A stretch of DNA of 64,000 nucleotides from Sciurus carolinensis (taxonomy: Eukaryota > Chordata > Mammalia > Rodentia > Sciuridae). A model generated the notes under the pieces. The model made no database searches, had not been told where the DNA came from, and was given only the letters and a program-made list of their open reading frames with translations. This document shows positions 18,105 to 31,900 of the stretch, piece by piece (within the stretch, counting starts at the first letter, position 1; every line of letters starts with the position of its first letter). The translations under genes were made by a program, and so were the position numbers. The DNA lies in assembly GCF_902686445.1 (NCBI RefSeq), contig NC_062214.1:95150738-95214737 (forward strand), read 5' to 3'.

Positions 18105-18260
18105 TACTAGGTGCTAATACTGGGTACACTTTGTTTAGTTATATGAGGAAGACGCTGTCCCCATTTACACATACAGAAACTGAGGCACAGCAATCACATG
18201 ACTACTATGTAGACTCAAACCCAAGCAACCACCTTCAAGTTTGTGCTCTCCTACACTGCA
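18105..18260 (+). repeat. MIR element
   Basis: It shows ccccatttacacatacagaaa, ctgaggcacagcaatcacatg and actcaaacccaagcaac, matching the MIR core. Confidence 0.65.
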
Positions 18261-19669
18261 GTTACATCATCTCAGCTTCTAATTCCAATGTTTTATGGTA
18301 CTATACTTTCTAATTTTACCACCTATTTCAAACATATGAAACACTGGTTGTGGCACATGAGGAAGTATCTTAATGTTCTTTTTAATGATATTTGGAAGAA
18401 TCTCTTGAGTCAGTGCATTTAATATTTAACTAAGCAAAATGTGTTATGAAGAAGCTAGAAACCATCTTCGAATGTTGACAAAATCCATCCTTTCTTGGAG
18501 AGAAGTTGAGCTTGAGCATCCCTGGGAAATATTGTCATTTTCAGAGCCAGCAAAGCTCCCTCCCATGGATTCACTTGGTTCCTGTTCACACTGTGACCAA
18601 AGTTGGTCTAAAGTTGCTATGGGAACAAGTTTCACTATCTCAACAAGGGCTATCTATAAAATCCTCCAAGTTCAACACATAAAGATACCCCACACCTCTA
18701 AATGCTCAAAACTTACAGTTAAAAGCATCCTAGTCAGGCAGCCCTGGCCTGCTCAGTAAAGGGGAGATGAACCAGTCTCCCCTGCCAAGGGGATTCATCA
18801 CACCCGGATCATACAGTTTTGCTGTGGGGCAGAAGGAAGATTTCACCACACCCTAGGCTAGAGAAGTGCTGAGTTAAAGGGCTTTATTGCAAAGTTCAGA
18901 GCCTGTATGAATCTTCCAAAAATTTGCGATGCTTCCTAATTTTATTTGACTAACTTCTTTCTCTCAAAACACCAGTTTACATCTCATTGAACTACCAGTT
19001 TAAAACATCGTTACCATTATAGATCACTACCTTTATGGTTTTTCTTTGGTTTTAAGTTAGTGGTTGGAGATTGAGGATGCATTCCCCTTTAAAAAAATCA
19101 ATGTTAAAAAAAAAAAGGTGAAATATGATTAAACATCCCTGCCCAAAAAAAAAAAAAAACACAAACCCCTCACATTTAACCATTTGTAGCTAAAACGGCA
19201 TAACAGGAAAATGCATACCAAATTTTAACTTTAACAGGATGTCACTGACACATTTCCTTCCTCTACCTGTGACCTCTCAGGACTGTTTATTCTTTATTCA
19301 TCCATGCCTTTTGAGAAAGAGATCCATTATGAGGGTTACTCGGATGACCAACACCTTAGTGGGCCAGCTGTTTCTATGTAGAAACTAGAGAGCAGTTGAG
19401 GAGGTGCCAGAAAGGAAATTATCATGGTTATCCCATTTAAAATTTTCATAATGAATCAACATATGCATATCAAATTTAGAAGTGGTTTAGTGTTTATCAA
19501 AACCAAATTCAGTTTTTTCAATTTGAGAAAATAGTGTGGGAAGGTCTTTCCCAAAGCCATGAAGTCAATAATGTACATGCGATTCATAATGGCTCAAAAA
19601 GAAACTAGTCAAAGCAAGCATCCACTGATTTCTTCACTGTAGAATACACAAATAAACAAACATGGAATA
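18261..19669. other. Intergenic, downstream of CCNB2, unassigned
   Basis: No coding region was seen. A short perfect stem (ggggaga / tctcccc, about 18760-18782) and two A runs at 19107-19117 and 19145-19160 are present. Confidence 0.4.
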
Positions 19670-19823
19670 CCTTAAGAAAAATCAATAGCTTTATTTTTCC
19701 TCAATATACATTTAGAAAATTAGTCTGAGAAGAGGTTTCTTGAAATAGACCAGAGGACTATGTACAAAATCAAGAGTTTTACAACAACAGTAAGAAAAAG
19801 TGCATGGATGAAGCTGCGGCAGC
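19670..19823 (-). other. CCNB2: CCNB2 3' UTR with poly(A) signal
   Basis: About 150 bases follow the stop codon. On the - strand, AATAAA occurs at 19695-19690, followed by gctattgatttttcttaagg, so cleavage is expected near 19670. The short UTR is consistent with the compact CCNB2 message I know from other mammals. The exact end is inferred. Confidence 0.8.
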
Positions 19824-19934
19824 CTAGGACCTCCCCATCAGAGGGGAGGCAAGGTCTTTGATGGTTTTGGAGTTCAGCTGAGGGATCGTGCTGATCTTCA
19901 GGAGTTTGCTGCTGGCATATTTATTCTTGATGGC
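19824..19934 (-). CDS. CCNB2: CCNB2 terminal coding exon 9
   Basis: It encodes 36 residues, [20 protein letters not shown] through ASPLMGRS, then TAG at 19826-19824. The acceptor is ttctacag. The end matches the conserved mammalian cyclin B2 tail. Confidence 0.97.
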   Translation of the reverse strand, partial: AIKNKYASSKLLKISTIPQLNSKTIKDLASPLMGRS

Positions 19935-22900
19935 CTGTAGAAGTCATTTGTGATTAAGCACATGTCAGGACCCCCCACTTCAGACATCATTCCTAGCTTA
20001 ATTTGTAAGTATCAAAGGGCTAGAGCTGCAATCTCCAGTCGATCTGATGATGCCCAATCACTGAAGCCAGCCAGAGCTGACCACCTCTTTCCATCCCTAA
20101 TAGTGAAGGAAACTCTGCTGGTCACACAGGCGAAGGGGGAACAAAGGACTTCAAGGTCAAGGAACAGGCTTTCTCCAAGAGCTACCACTGGGATGGGAGG
20201 TAGGAGCTCTTTATTGTACCTAAGTGTCACCAGAACTGGCAGTAATAATGAATGGCAGCCAGTGCTTAGCAAATCCCAGACAATACCTTCAGGACTAAAA
20301 ACACATTATACTTCCTAAGGCACAAGTCATGCTGAAATTTTGGCAGAAAGCAAATCAGATTGTGAAGACACTTGAGACTCTTCTGTTGTACAAACACCTT
20401 GCAATTTATTATCAGACTGTTGGTTTGCACTGATATTTGGTGTCACACAGGCACAGGACAGCCCCAAAACCCCTTCTATTCTTCCTCATAGGTGGGCTAC
20501 ACAGACAGACACTATGACCCCATAAGGCTTCCTCAAGAAGATTTCTGTCCTCTTGCTTCATCATGCCTGCTCATTTAGTGCCTTTTAGTCACTGCTCCAA
20601 AAGCCTAGAAACAAGGCCCTGAGTAATATTATATGCCTATACAAGACCTCCACATAGCCATTCAAGGTGGGCCTTTGCTCTTCCTCATCACAGGTCAACC
20701 AGGCTTCTCTGCTTGCTGCATGCCCCAGTCAAGGTTCTGGTGCAAGCATGGAGTAAACACATAATGATGAACAACTGACTGGCTGACTATACTTGGAGCC
20801 TACCTAGACAAGGTTAGCCTATCTATCTTGTTTCAAAGAAAGTCTGCATCCAGGGTTTATCACTATGCTTCATTTCCAGCTATGCTAGAAAAATATAAAG
20901 AATTTGTGCTAAGATTCTCACATATGCCAAGAATGCATTTACATAAGAATGTAAATGCACACACACAAAACCCATAATCTGATGCCTACCAGAACTTCAG
21001 AAACAAAAGTACTTACGATGAATTTAGTTAAGTTTTCATTTACTTTCACCACATTTTTGGCCATGTGCTGCATGACTTCTAATACTTCATTCTCTGTGTA
21101 TCCAGTGTAATACTGCTGCTTTAAGTTCTAAAACACAAGACAAAGGAAAAGAATACATGACTGAGGAGCTAGATTGATTCTGCCTCTTAGGAGAATACAT
21201 GTTATACATGCTGACATCACCTACATAAAAGCTGTGAATGAAAATTCTTACCTTCCAAAAATTCAATTATGGACGAATCACTTCATGATACAAGCAGAGC
21301 TAAAGTAGTCAGCAAATGCAGGATGATTTTGGCCCTGAGACAGGACTAAATTATGACACTGAGAGACTTCTAATTAAGTTGAGTATGAAAGGACTCGAGT
21401 TACTATTTTTTAAAGAGGTTGCACAGGTATGTAAGAAACTGCCTACCTTACTTTTCTATCCCCATACTGAAAGGAAGAGAAAAATGAGACAGAGTGAAAA
21501 CTAAAACCAAATAGAAAAGTGCCCACTTAGCCAGGCACAGTGGTGCATGCCTGTAATCCCAGTTACTTGGGAGGCTTAGGTAGGAAGATCACAAGTTCAA
21601 GGCCAACCTCACTAATGGTGAGGCTATATGCAATTTAGTGAGACCCTGTCTCAAAATAAAAATAAAACAGGGCCGGGGAGGTAGCTCAGTGGTTTAACAG
21701 CCCTAGGTTCAATCCCATACCTGCCCCAAAAAAGTGCCCCTTTACAGTGTTTAGCACATCTTAAATATCCCTCCATCAAAGGCCTGCCCAGTAACAGATG
21801 CTCTACACTTGAGAGTCCAGACAGTCATACTGTTAGGCAGGGAAGAACTAAAACTACCAGGACACTCTTATTGGGCCCTGTATAGATGAGCACCAGAGAA
21901 TAGAGAGAACTCAGAGAAGACAACATATTCAGTCTTCCCAAGAAGAAAAGTCAAGCAAAAGGATGACTGTTGATTGATAGATAATAAGACTACCATATGT
22001 GAAAATATACAAACTTTTTTTTTAAAATGAAAAAGTTTGTATATTTTCATATGTGGTATGAAAATATGTTAACCTATTCTTTCAAATGCAGAGTATAACT
22101 GGCAAAATCAAACACAACCTAATCCTAAAAGAGATTAAGAAAAAAAAAAACTGAGCAAGAGTAAACACATAATAATGCACAACTACTGATATATTGGATG
22201 AACCATTTGAAAGTGAGTTGTAGACATCATGACATGTCACTTCTAAATGTTTCAGAAGCATCCCTAAAAAGTACATTTTCTTACCTATCCAAAACAGCAT
22301 TCTCACATAAAAACATTATCAATAATTCCGTATCATCATCTAAAGTTAATTTTTTAATTTCTCCAATTATTTTAAGATATCTTTTAGAGATTCTCTTAAG
22401 ATCCAGAGTCCCATCAAGGCAGATGCAATACATTGGGCTGTATTATCTTCAGTCTTTAAATTTAAAAGAACCCTTACTTCCTTGACTTGAAACACCCTTT
22501 TTTTTTTTTTTTAAGCATCCAGGCAAGTTACTTTTAGAATGTCTCACACTCTGGATTTGTCTTAAGTGTTTCATGAATGAATTTATGTCAAACCCATTGG
22601 ACATGAACACTAAATACATGACAATAGAGCTGGGGATACAGCTCAGTTCATAGCTTGACAGGCCTGATAAGCACAAGGCCCTGGGTTCAATCTCCACCAC
22701 TGCAAAAAAAAAAAAAAAAAAAAAAAAAAAGTGACAGTGCATACTTCTTGCTGCACCAGAAAGTATGGCAAGTCAGCTAGTCCCAAAAATGGTTAATGAC
22801 AAGCTTATTCACTAGAGTAAGGTATAACCACCAGACCACTTCATCAGAAAGGTTCATCTTTTTTCTTCAAAATCAGAAGTATCTATGGATGATTTTTTTG

Positions 22901-25900
22901 AGACCATTTAAATAATGTTTTCCACAATTTGTTCACTTGATGTTTTTTTGCATCCATTGATGATCCTCATTTAAATCAGTATTACATTGGATTAAAATAT
23001 AGTCTGTGCCTGTAATCCTGGCTACTCAGGAGGCTAAGGCAAACACCTTAGTCCAAGAGTTCAAGACATAGTGAGACCACATCTCTCTCTATCCTGTCTC
23101 TTAAAAAACAAAACCTGTTAGGCATGGCGGTGCAGGCTTGTAATACCTGCTATTCAGGAGGCTAGAGCAGGAACATCCCAAGTTCAGGTCCTGCCTCCAC
23201 AACTCAGTGAGAGATCCTATCTCAAAACAAATAAAGCACTGTGGATACAGCTCAGTAGAAGAGCATTTGCATTCCATATGCAAGGGCCTGGAATTCCCGG
23301 TACTGCAAGGATGAAAATGAATGAATGAATAATGAATCAATAATAAATGAAAAAACAAAACCAAAAGCACACATAGTGAATGTCTAAGTCTAGCATACTT
23401 CCTACTTTAAATCACTACTATCCTAATCTTTTAAAAAAGGCTAGGGATGTAGGTCAGTGGTAGAGTACTTACCTAAGATTTGTTAAGGCTCTGGGTTCAA
23501 TCCCCTATTACCCCCCAAAAAAATAAACAAAAAGAAAGAAGCTTCCCTTTTACTTTACTTTTTGTGACATTATGGACTCAGACTTTGGTTGCATTTGCTT
23601 GCTTGTTTTTTACAGTACGTGGGACTGAACACAGGGTCTCATGCAAGTTAGACAAGCACTCTACCACTGAGCTACATCACCAGCCCCACCCTCCTTTTTA
23701 ATCTTATTTTGAGAATGGGTCTCGCTAAGATGCCAGGCTGTCCTTGAGCCTGCTATCCTCTGCCTCAGCCTCTCAAGTAGCTGGGATCACAGCTGTGCAC
23801 CACTATACCTGGCTTCATAGAATTGTTGTTGTTTTCCCTTTCTCTCTGTTTTCCTTTTCTGTCTTTCTTTCCTTCCTTCTTTCCTTCTTTTCTTTCTATC
23901 TATCCATCTATTCATCCATCCACCTTTAGCAGTACTGGGGATTGAACCTAGCACCTCACACATGCTAGGCAAGTACTCTTATCAATGAACTACATTCTCC
24001 AGCCCTCATTATTCTTTTTGATACTCAAATTTAGTCAGTTAGAGCCTTTTCAAGCCAGTTACTCTGTCCTGGTGATGTGACCTCAATGGTATTTGAGAAC
24101 TTGCTTGCTCTCTGGCACAAACTGTTCTAGGCTGCGTCCTTCTCCTGACATGGTCCTGAATTCAGCTATTTCTCTAAGGAGTGCTAGCTCCTAGTGGTAA
24201 TGGTATTTAATATCTGAAATGTGAGTACCAGATATACTAATTGTTCTGAGCTGTCACTGTTTCCAAACCATTTTTAATGAATTTACTGATATTTCCAGAT
24301 TTAACATTATAGGGTGTTTACTTTTGCTTTTACTTGTTAAAAATATTTTATCTCTTTCTTCTTATAGTAAAAACTTTAGTCCTTAATAATGTGAATGTAT
24401 TTGCTTTAACCTATAATATACACAAAATAGTCTTAAAATTATAACAAGAGATCACTATTAACAATAAACCTGGGGCTGGGATTTTGGCTCAGTGGTAGAG
24501 CGCTTGCATAGCATGTGTGAGGCACTGGGTTCGATTCTCAGCACCACATGTAAATAAATAAAGGTATTGTGTCCATCTACAACTAAAAATATTAAAAACA
24601 AACAAACAAACAAACAATAAACCTGCTGGGCTGAGGGTACAGCTCAGTACTAGTGTTTGTCTATTCTTGGTAAGGCCTTAAGGTTCAATTCTCAGCACCT
24701 CAAATAAATAAATAAACAATAAACCTACTAAGTAAACATTGTTACTGCTTTTGGTCCTTTTTTCTCACTGTACATCCCTCCAAGGATGTGTTCAAATTAT
24801 TTGAATTAATGTTTTGTTATATAACCAATTAGATAATTACATTGTTCCCATTTAATCCTTTAAATCCCATTTTCCCTGACTTCCAACACCTATCAAAAAG
24901 TCAGCAACAAATATACCACTTATGTTAATACTCCACCCCACTACTGCCCACCATGCAGGAGATTAAACCCAGGGACACTTTATACTAAACTATATCCCCA
25001 ATCTTTTTTAAAAATTTGAGACAAGGTCTCACTAAATTCCCAAGGCTGGCATCAGACTTTTAATCCTCCTGTCTTACCCTTGAGTACCTGGGATTATAGG
25101 CATACGCCACCACACACAGTTTACTTACAAAACTTTTTTTTTTTTTTTTTTTCCCGGTGCTGGGGATTGAACCCAGGGCCTTGTGCTTGCAAGACAAGCA
25201 CTCTACACCAACTGAGCTATCTCCCCAGCCCCTTACAAAACTTTTGAAATAAAGCTATCTCCCCAGCCCCTTACAAAACTTTTGAAATAAACATTGTTTT
25301 TAAAGTTCTAATCCTTTGAAAAAATAAATGACTAGAGCATTTGAAATAAATATATACACATATATACACACACACATACCCATATATATATATTTGAAAA
25401 TATACATAAAAGATATAAAAAATTTACATCATGATTTCCAACTGTGTCAATTTCATTGAAATACAGACTTGAAAACTTGGGACTTAACAGGTTAATTCCA
25501 TTTCAGAATTTGCATAAAATATTTACATTGTTCAAAAGTCAAAAATGTTACAAGTACTACACCAAAGTCGACAAATAGTTACTTTCTTTCTTGGTTTCTG
25601 GTTGATTCCTCCTGAATCTTTTTTAAAATTAGCAAATACACAGGTACATAAACATTCTCCCCTGTGTAAAATGTAAACTGCTCCTGTAACAGTAGGGAAA
25701 TGGCTCCACCATGCTGCCCTAGCAACCTCACCTGTATCCAGATAGGCCCGATGGCCAAGGCTTGGACCACAGCTGATATGCCTAGACAAAAGACCTTGTG
25801 ATCCTCCTGGAACAGGAGGGGATGGCAGGCTTGGAAGGAGCTGGTTTCCATCTCCCACTCCCCTTCCCGTCTCATGAGACATTCCTCATCACCTCCTGGG

Positions 25901-28900
25901 TTCTGATGATGCTTTCTGCTCTACCAACTATAGCACTGCTGAGTGGCAGTCTAGAATTGGCTCCTCCATGACCAAGTATCCCTCAACTTGCACTGCGGTC
26001 ATTGGCTCTTTTATTTCCTTATCATCCCATTTTGTTGTGAGAGGAGGACTGGGGAGCTGGCATCTTGGGCTACTTATCTGAATCCAAAAATGGCTGACTG
26101 TCTTCACGGACTGAATTGGCAGACCTTGGCCTTGCTTTGTTTGATGTGCCTGACACAGGTGTCACTTACCAAAACACCCAAAAAATCTTACATAGCAGTC
26201 CTTAGTGGCCTTCCTCAACTTTACAACTCTCTGATACATTTGTGTTTCATGGCATAGTCAGCAGTCTGAATTGTACCATGCAACTTTCTTTCAGGCCTTT
26301 GGACTTCCAACAAATGCCTCAATGATAGTATTGTGAAAATGCTAAGGTCTTTCATATTATGACATCCTAAAATACAGACTAATTTCTTCTTGAATCCACC
26401 ACTCACCCATTTTCCTTGGCCTAGAACCTTCTGAGACAAGCAGGAAGCAGCTGCTGCTACTTTAGAAGGGTGATAATGCACCATGTCATAGTCAATGAGA
26501 GTCAGCTCCATCAAATATTTGGCTAATGTGTGTTGTTCAACATCAACCTATGAAAGAAGAGCCAGGGACAGGAAGAATCATAAGTTATTACTATCCTGCA
26601 AAATTCTGGGTGAATGACTAGGAATTCAAATTCACTTAACTCACATCTTTCTCAAGAATCACTCTATTCCACAATATGTTACAAGCACAGAGCCTGAGGA
26701 CTTTTCCTATAAGAATTAATATAATATGCATCAAGACTTATCTAAAGGAAGCTTTCTATATATTCATAACTTTCCCTTAATTAGATCAATGTTTCTGGAT
26801 AAGACATCAAAGAAAAATCATCTCCCACAGAGTTGGAGGCACTTACTTCCCCAGCTTTTGATGCTCGCCTTAAGAAGTGTAATGGCAAGGGTCGACCCAA
26901 CTCAAACTTCAGTTCTTTCAAAATTAGAGTTTCCATTTCTCGGATTTGAGAACTGGTATAAGCATTGTCGGTGATATAAACGAAGTCTTCTATATTTGGA
27001 GAAAACATCTCCTCATACTTGGAAGCCAAGAGCAAAGCTGTAATCCCAACCAATTGAAGTTTCTTACGGGAGACTGGCTGAACCTAATTGAAAACAAGTG
27101 TGTCAGAAGTCACATTAACAAGAGGTTTGGGGCTCTGGGTGGGAGAAGGTGAGAAGAATCCAAGTCCTAAAGAAGTAAGCACCTGTTATTTCTGCTCATG
27201 GCCCTCTTCAGGATACAGGAAACCTGTATGTTAATAGGAAACACCAGTGAATTCGGCCAATCTGTTCCTGAGTACTGACTTCGTGCCAAGCACAGTGCCG
27301 AAGATTCTAACATACCATCTCATCCAATTCTCATGAAAACTCTAGGAAGTACAGACTTTCATCCTCAATAACAATTACAAATGGATGCCATGAGAAGAGA
27401 TTCAGACACTAGCTCAAGATCACTCAGTTGCTGAAAAAGGGAGAATGTAAGCCTGATGAATAAGCTCCCCATCATTCTTCCTTCCCCACTGACCTGACTT
27501 GGGTATCTATAGTAACCTTGACCTGGGCTCAGCATGATCTAAACTGACATAAAACCAAGCAAAAAAATGAGAATTTAATGGGTGGCTCAAATATTTCCCT
27601 AGTCCTCATCAAAATCATGCCCACTGTTCAGCTTAAAAAAATTTTCAATAATATTTTAGTCATGGAAAATCCACCTAGAGGATGTGTTTCCTTTAATTTT
27701 CCTTCTTTCTTCTTCTTCTAACTTGGACTTGCTTGAACTTTCATTATTCAAATTCTACCTAAAATACTACTGTGCTTTCTGGTCCAATAAGTATTTTATG
27801 GTGAGAACCATAGAATCTATGGTTACTTAGAAGTTTGCAGTATCTCAGGGCCATTATTATAATTATTACTATATTGTTTGGACAGAATTTATACCTGACC
27901 TAAACCCACATCATGAGTGCTGACTTTAAATAAACAAATCTATCTGTGGGGCTATTTGGTAGGTAACACACTAGCAGTTTATGTCTGACATCTCTTCTCA
28001 CTGTTCAGTGTCTGTGCATTAAAAATGAATAATTATTTTGAAAATCATGTTTGCTTCTCAGCTTATTTTTTATTTCCTCTTTATGTCCAACATTCTCAGT
28101 CCCAGTCCACTCCACACACACAGACTTGGTATTTTTATGTTTTTTTTTTTTTTCAATTTTGCTTTGTCCCTTTCATTTCTATGGTGATTTAATGCCACAT
28201 CTACCTGAAACCTGAAGATTCTCTAGCCAAACTCGTCATGCCTCAGATGAGGAAACACTAAAGAGTACCAGACTTTGGAAATGGTACATGAAGGTCTGGA
28301 AAACCAGTGTCCAGAGACACCAGAGGTTTCAGATGGATATCTATACCATCTGATGCTATATTCCCTTTGATGAATGACTGTGACTAGGCAGGAATGGGAC
28401 GAGCATCCCTAATTTTAAAAATCTGAAAAACCTGAAATGCTCCAAAATTCAAAACTTTCTGAGTACTGCTATGACACTACAAGTACAACATTCCACACCT
28501 GACCTTTTGTGTGACAAGTTATAGTCAAAACACACATACGCTAAAAATACTGTATAAAATTACCTTCAGGCTATGTGTATAAGGTATATATTAAACAGTA
28601 GTTGGGTTTAGATTTGGGTCCCATCTCCAAGATATTTCTTATTTATTTATTTATGGTACTGGGGATTGAATCCATGGGCACTTTGCCATACTGAGCTACA
28701 TCCCCAGTCCTTTTTTTTTTATTTTGACACAGGGTCTTGCTAAATTGCTAAAGCTGGCCTAGAACTTGAGATTCTCCTGTATCAGCCTCCCAAACTGCTG
28801 GGATTACAGGTGTGAATTACCATACCCAGCCCATCTCGAAGATATTTCAGTGTGTTTGTGCAAATATTCCAAAATCAAAAAAAATGCATGTGTAAAATCT

Positions 28901-31900
28901 ATCAAAGCACTTTGGGTAAGGGACACTCAACCTGTATGTCCTGGAATTCTAAAAAGTACTCAGGAAAAACTAACAAAATTGTCCAGAGTTGGTCAGCATC
29001 ACCAAAGATTTGATACTTTTGGACTCCATTTTCGCACCTGAAGTTTTCTGGCTCCTTATTGACTTTTGGCCTTTTCTTCAGAGGAACCCCAACTTGGCTT
29101 TCTATCCCAGAAGCTTAAATACAATATTCAATGAGTGTTAGGCACTAGTCCCTGAAGTAGACTTACCTGTAAAAATCGATCCATGACAGCAATGCACATG
29201 TACAGAGTTTCCTGCAGAAGCCTAAACTTGGAGTGGACTTGAACCAGCCAGTCCACCAGGATGGCACGCATACGTCCATTTATATCTCTTCCATCTAAGA
29301 AATGTGGGTTTATGGATTGCAAAACCTGTTGGTGAAAAGTAAAAGTTTAAAAAGTTGACCTCATTTATAAATTCCACATTGCTTGTAGAACCCATACACA
29401 AAGGCCCACCCACCTCAAGCTGTCTTAGGTACTGGTAGATATCCTTAACGTAATCACTGCAGAGCTGAGGGTTCTCCCAATCCTCATTATCAATGTCCTC
29501 AATTTTGCAGAGCAAAGCATCAGAAAAAGCTTGGCAGAGGTTCTCTTCCTTCATGGAGACATCCTCAGGTATGGGAGAAGGATCCTACACCAACAAATTA
29601 AAGCACATTACTATTTGTTTTTTCTTATAGAACCTATAATCTACTATACTATACACATATATTATGTATATTATTTCTGTTAGAATGTAAGCTCTATATG
29701 CTTACATTTATTTAGCTTTGTCCAATGAAGTATCTCAAATACCTATATTAGCACTCATACATAGTAGGTACTCAATAAATAAAAGAAACTTGACCTCCTA
29801 GGGTCAGAGATTACTGGTGCTCATCATTCACTTTAGCAATATCCTCTTCTGCAAGCATGTTTTCTTTTCTTCAACTAATTTGCTCTAAATTGAAAAACTG
29901 GCAACTAAAAAGCAGAAAAGCAGGCCTATAGATGAAACAAGAAATAGAATAGGAGGAGTAAGCAAAGACTGAGCAAGTATATAGCCTAATATTTTATCTC
30001 TTTATGCTGACTGGGTGACTGTTTATAAAAACTGCACATATTAAAAATTTATAAAGTTAACACAAGTATTTAGCAATGAAGTATAAAGAAATCATTACTT
30101 TTAAAAATAATAAGAGATATTTGCAAAGTAAAGTCTAACAGAATTTTTAGGCTACAGAAGAATATATTTTAAAATAATGAAATATATTTTTAAAAAAAGG
30201 AACCCATATAATCAAACAGATAAACAATTTTAATTTACATTGAAGTTCAATCATGATAATTATTAGTCTTAGAAAATATAATAATGGGAAATAACAGTTC
30301 AAATCATGCCCTTTCCTCTTAAATCAAAGGTATTCAACTGAGGAAGGGTCAAGTGAACAGAGAACAGGCAGGTATGCATGCCACTTATTCAAGCATTTTC
30401 AACCCTCAAGGATCTAGAATGAATGAGAAGGGCTGCATGGAGCACCAGGGAGTGTAAGATCTTGAGGAAGATGGATAGGCAAAAGAAAAGCAAGAGCAAA
30501 GTGCCAGAGGACACAAAGAAAATAAAGGCATCCCTGGGAATGGAAACTGGGAACTGATTTGGGTTAGTGAGAGAAAAGCATATAAGGTGTGAGAAGATGA
30601 GCTAGAAAGTCAAGCAAGAACCTTGCCAAGGAACTTTGCTTTTACTGAAAGGAAAAGTGAGACCATGGAAGGGACAATAGTGACTAGAGACAGATGTGCT
30701 ATTTAATAAGCACACAAAGCTCCAGTTTAAGGGTAGCTTTTCCAAGTTCGAGCATTATTACACCTTTCCCAGGAAGGCAGTCAGTAGTGGGAGGTCTGAT
30801 GAAGGAGTCAGAGGCTATCATCATGTGCTTCATGTACTGTCTTAACAGTTTAGCATGTTTATCTGTGTTTTATTCAGAAGCAAGCCTGAGTTTAACCATG
30901 TCCAAAAGCTACCAGGATAAGACAAAATAGTTGCTCTGGCTCTTGATTTAAAATTGCTTGAAAGCAAGCCAACATAATTCAATTCTTCTAAGAACTTAAT
31001 TTGTCTTTTTAGGTAGTCATCTGAGTCTGCTGGGTTGACTGTGCAATCCTCTACCCAGTGTGTGCTGCATGCAAAGCACCAAAACTGAATCAGTTAATTC
31101 ATTATTAAGACTTTTAAACAAACCAGGCAAGGAAAGACCAGTACCTCACTCACATGTGAACTCTAAAAATGCTAATCTCATAAAAGTTAAGATTAGAATG
31201 ATGGTCACCAGAAGTTAAGGGAGAGAAGGATGGGGAGAGGTTTGGTCAATGAACTAGAGACAAGTGAGAAGTTCAGGTGTGCTGCTGCACAGTAGACTGA
31301 CTAAGGATAATGATACTGTATTATACCTTCAAGAAAACTACAAGAAAGGATTTTTAATGTTTTTGCCATAAATACATGATAAATGCCAAAGGAAATTAAT
31401 CTGATTTGAATATTATGCAATGCATACAGGTTTCTAAATGACACATAGGTTCCCCACTAAGTACAATTTATATGAATCAGTTAAAAAACAAAACTGTGAA
31501 AAAAGAAGAAAATGTATATACCATGTAGTCACTCTATATCTTCCCTAAAAGTAGTCATCAGAAACCATAATGATGTGAAATCTAGCTTGACTGGAAAATC
31601 TCCTGTGTCAGGGTAAGGAGTTGGTGGAGGTAAGTGCAGGTCACTCATGTTCCAGCACCAACATTGGCTGAGGTAGGACTGTTGACAGGATGTGTTAATT
31701 TAACATGCAAATATAAAAGTATATTCTTGTGAATTTTAATTAAACAGTTCCTTTACTGAATTCATGATAATTAACTGCAAAGGGGAAGGACTGTAAGAAC
31801 TATTGATTCTGGTCAGACAGTTCGTGATTGGTTGCAACATAGGCACACACAATTGTAGAAAGGCAAAATCGGTTACTGTGATTAACTTCAGTAGTGCAAT

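Larger units (their letters stand above)
21128..26406 (-). other. CCNB2: CCNB2 intron 7, SINE-dense
   Basis: A 5.3 kb intron holding about a dozen SINEs (listed), a CT-rich microsatellite, an AT-rich hairpin and a TA/CA microsatellite at 25345-25395. The portion 25540-26220 is free of recognised repeats and shows frames of 98-116 residues on the - strand that I cannot assign. Confidence 0.7.
27084..29166 (-). other. CCNB2: CCNB2 intron 5
   Basis: This is the interval between exons 5 and 6. It contains an MIR around 27260-27460 and an old DNA transposon at 28395-28940 split by a SINE. A T13 run lies at 28141-28153. The rest is unassigned. Confidence 0.6.

Noticed and set aside
18760..18782. 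ggggaga / tctcccc stem-loop
   Set aside because: A seven-base stem is too short and isolated to be called a structured RNA.
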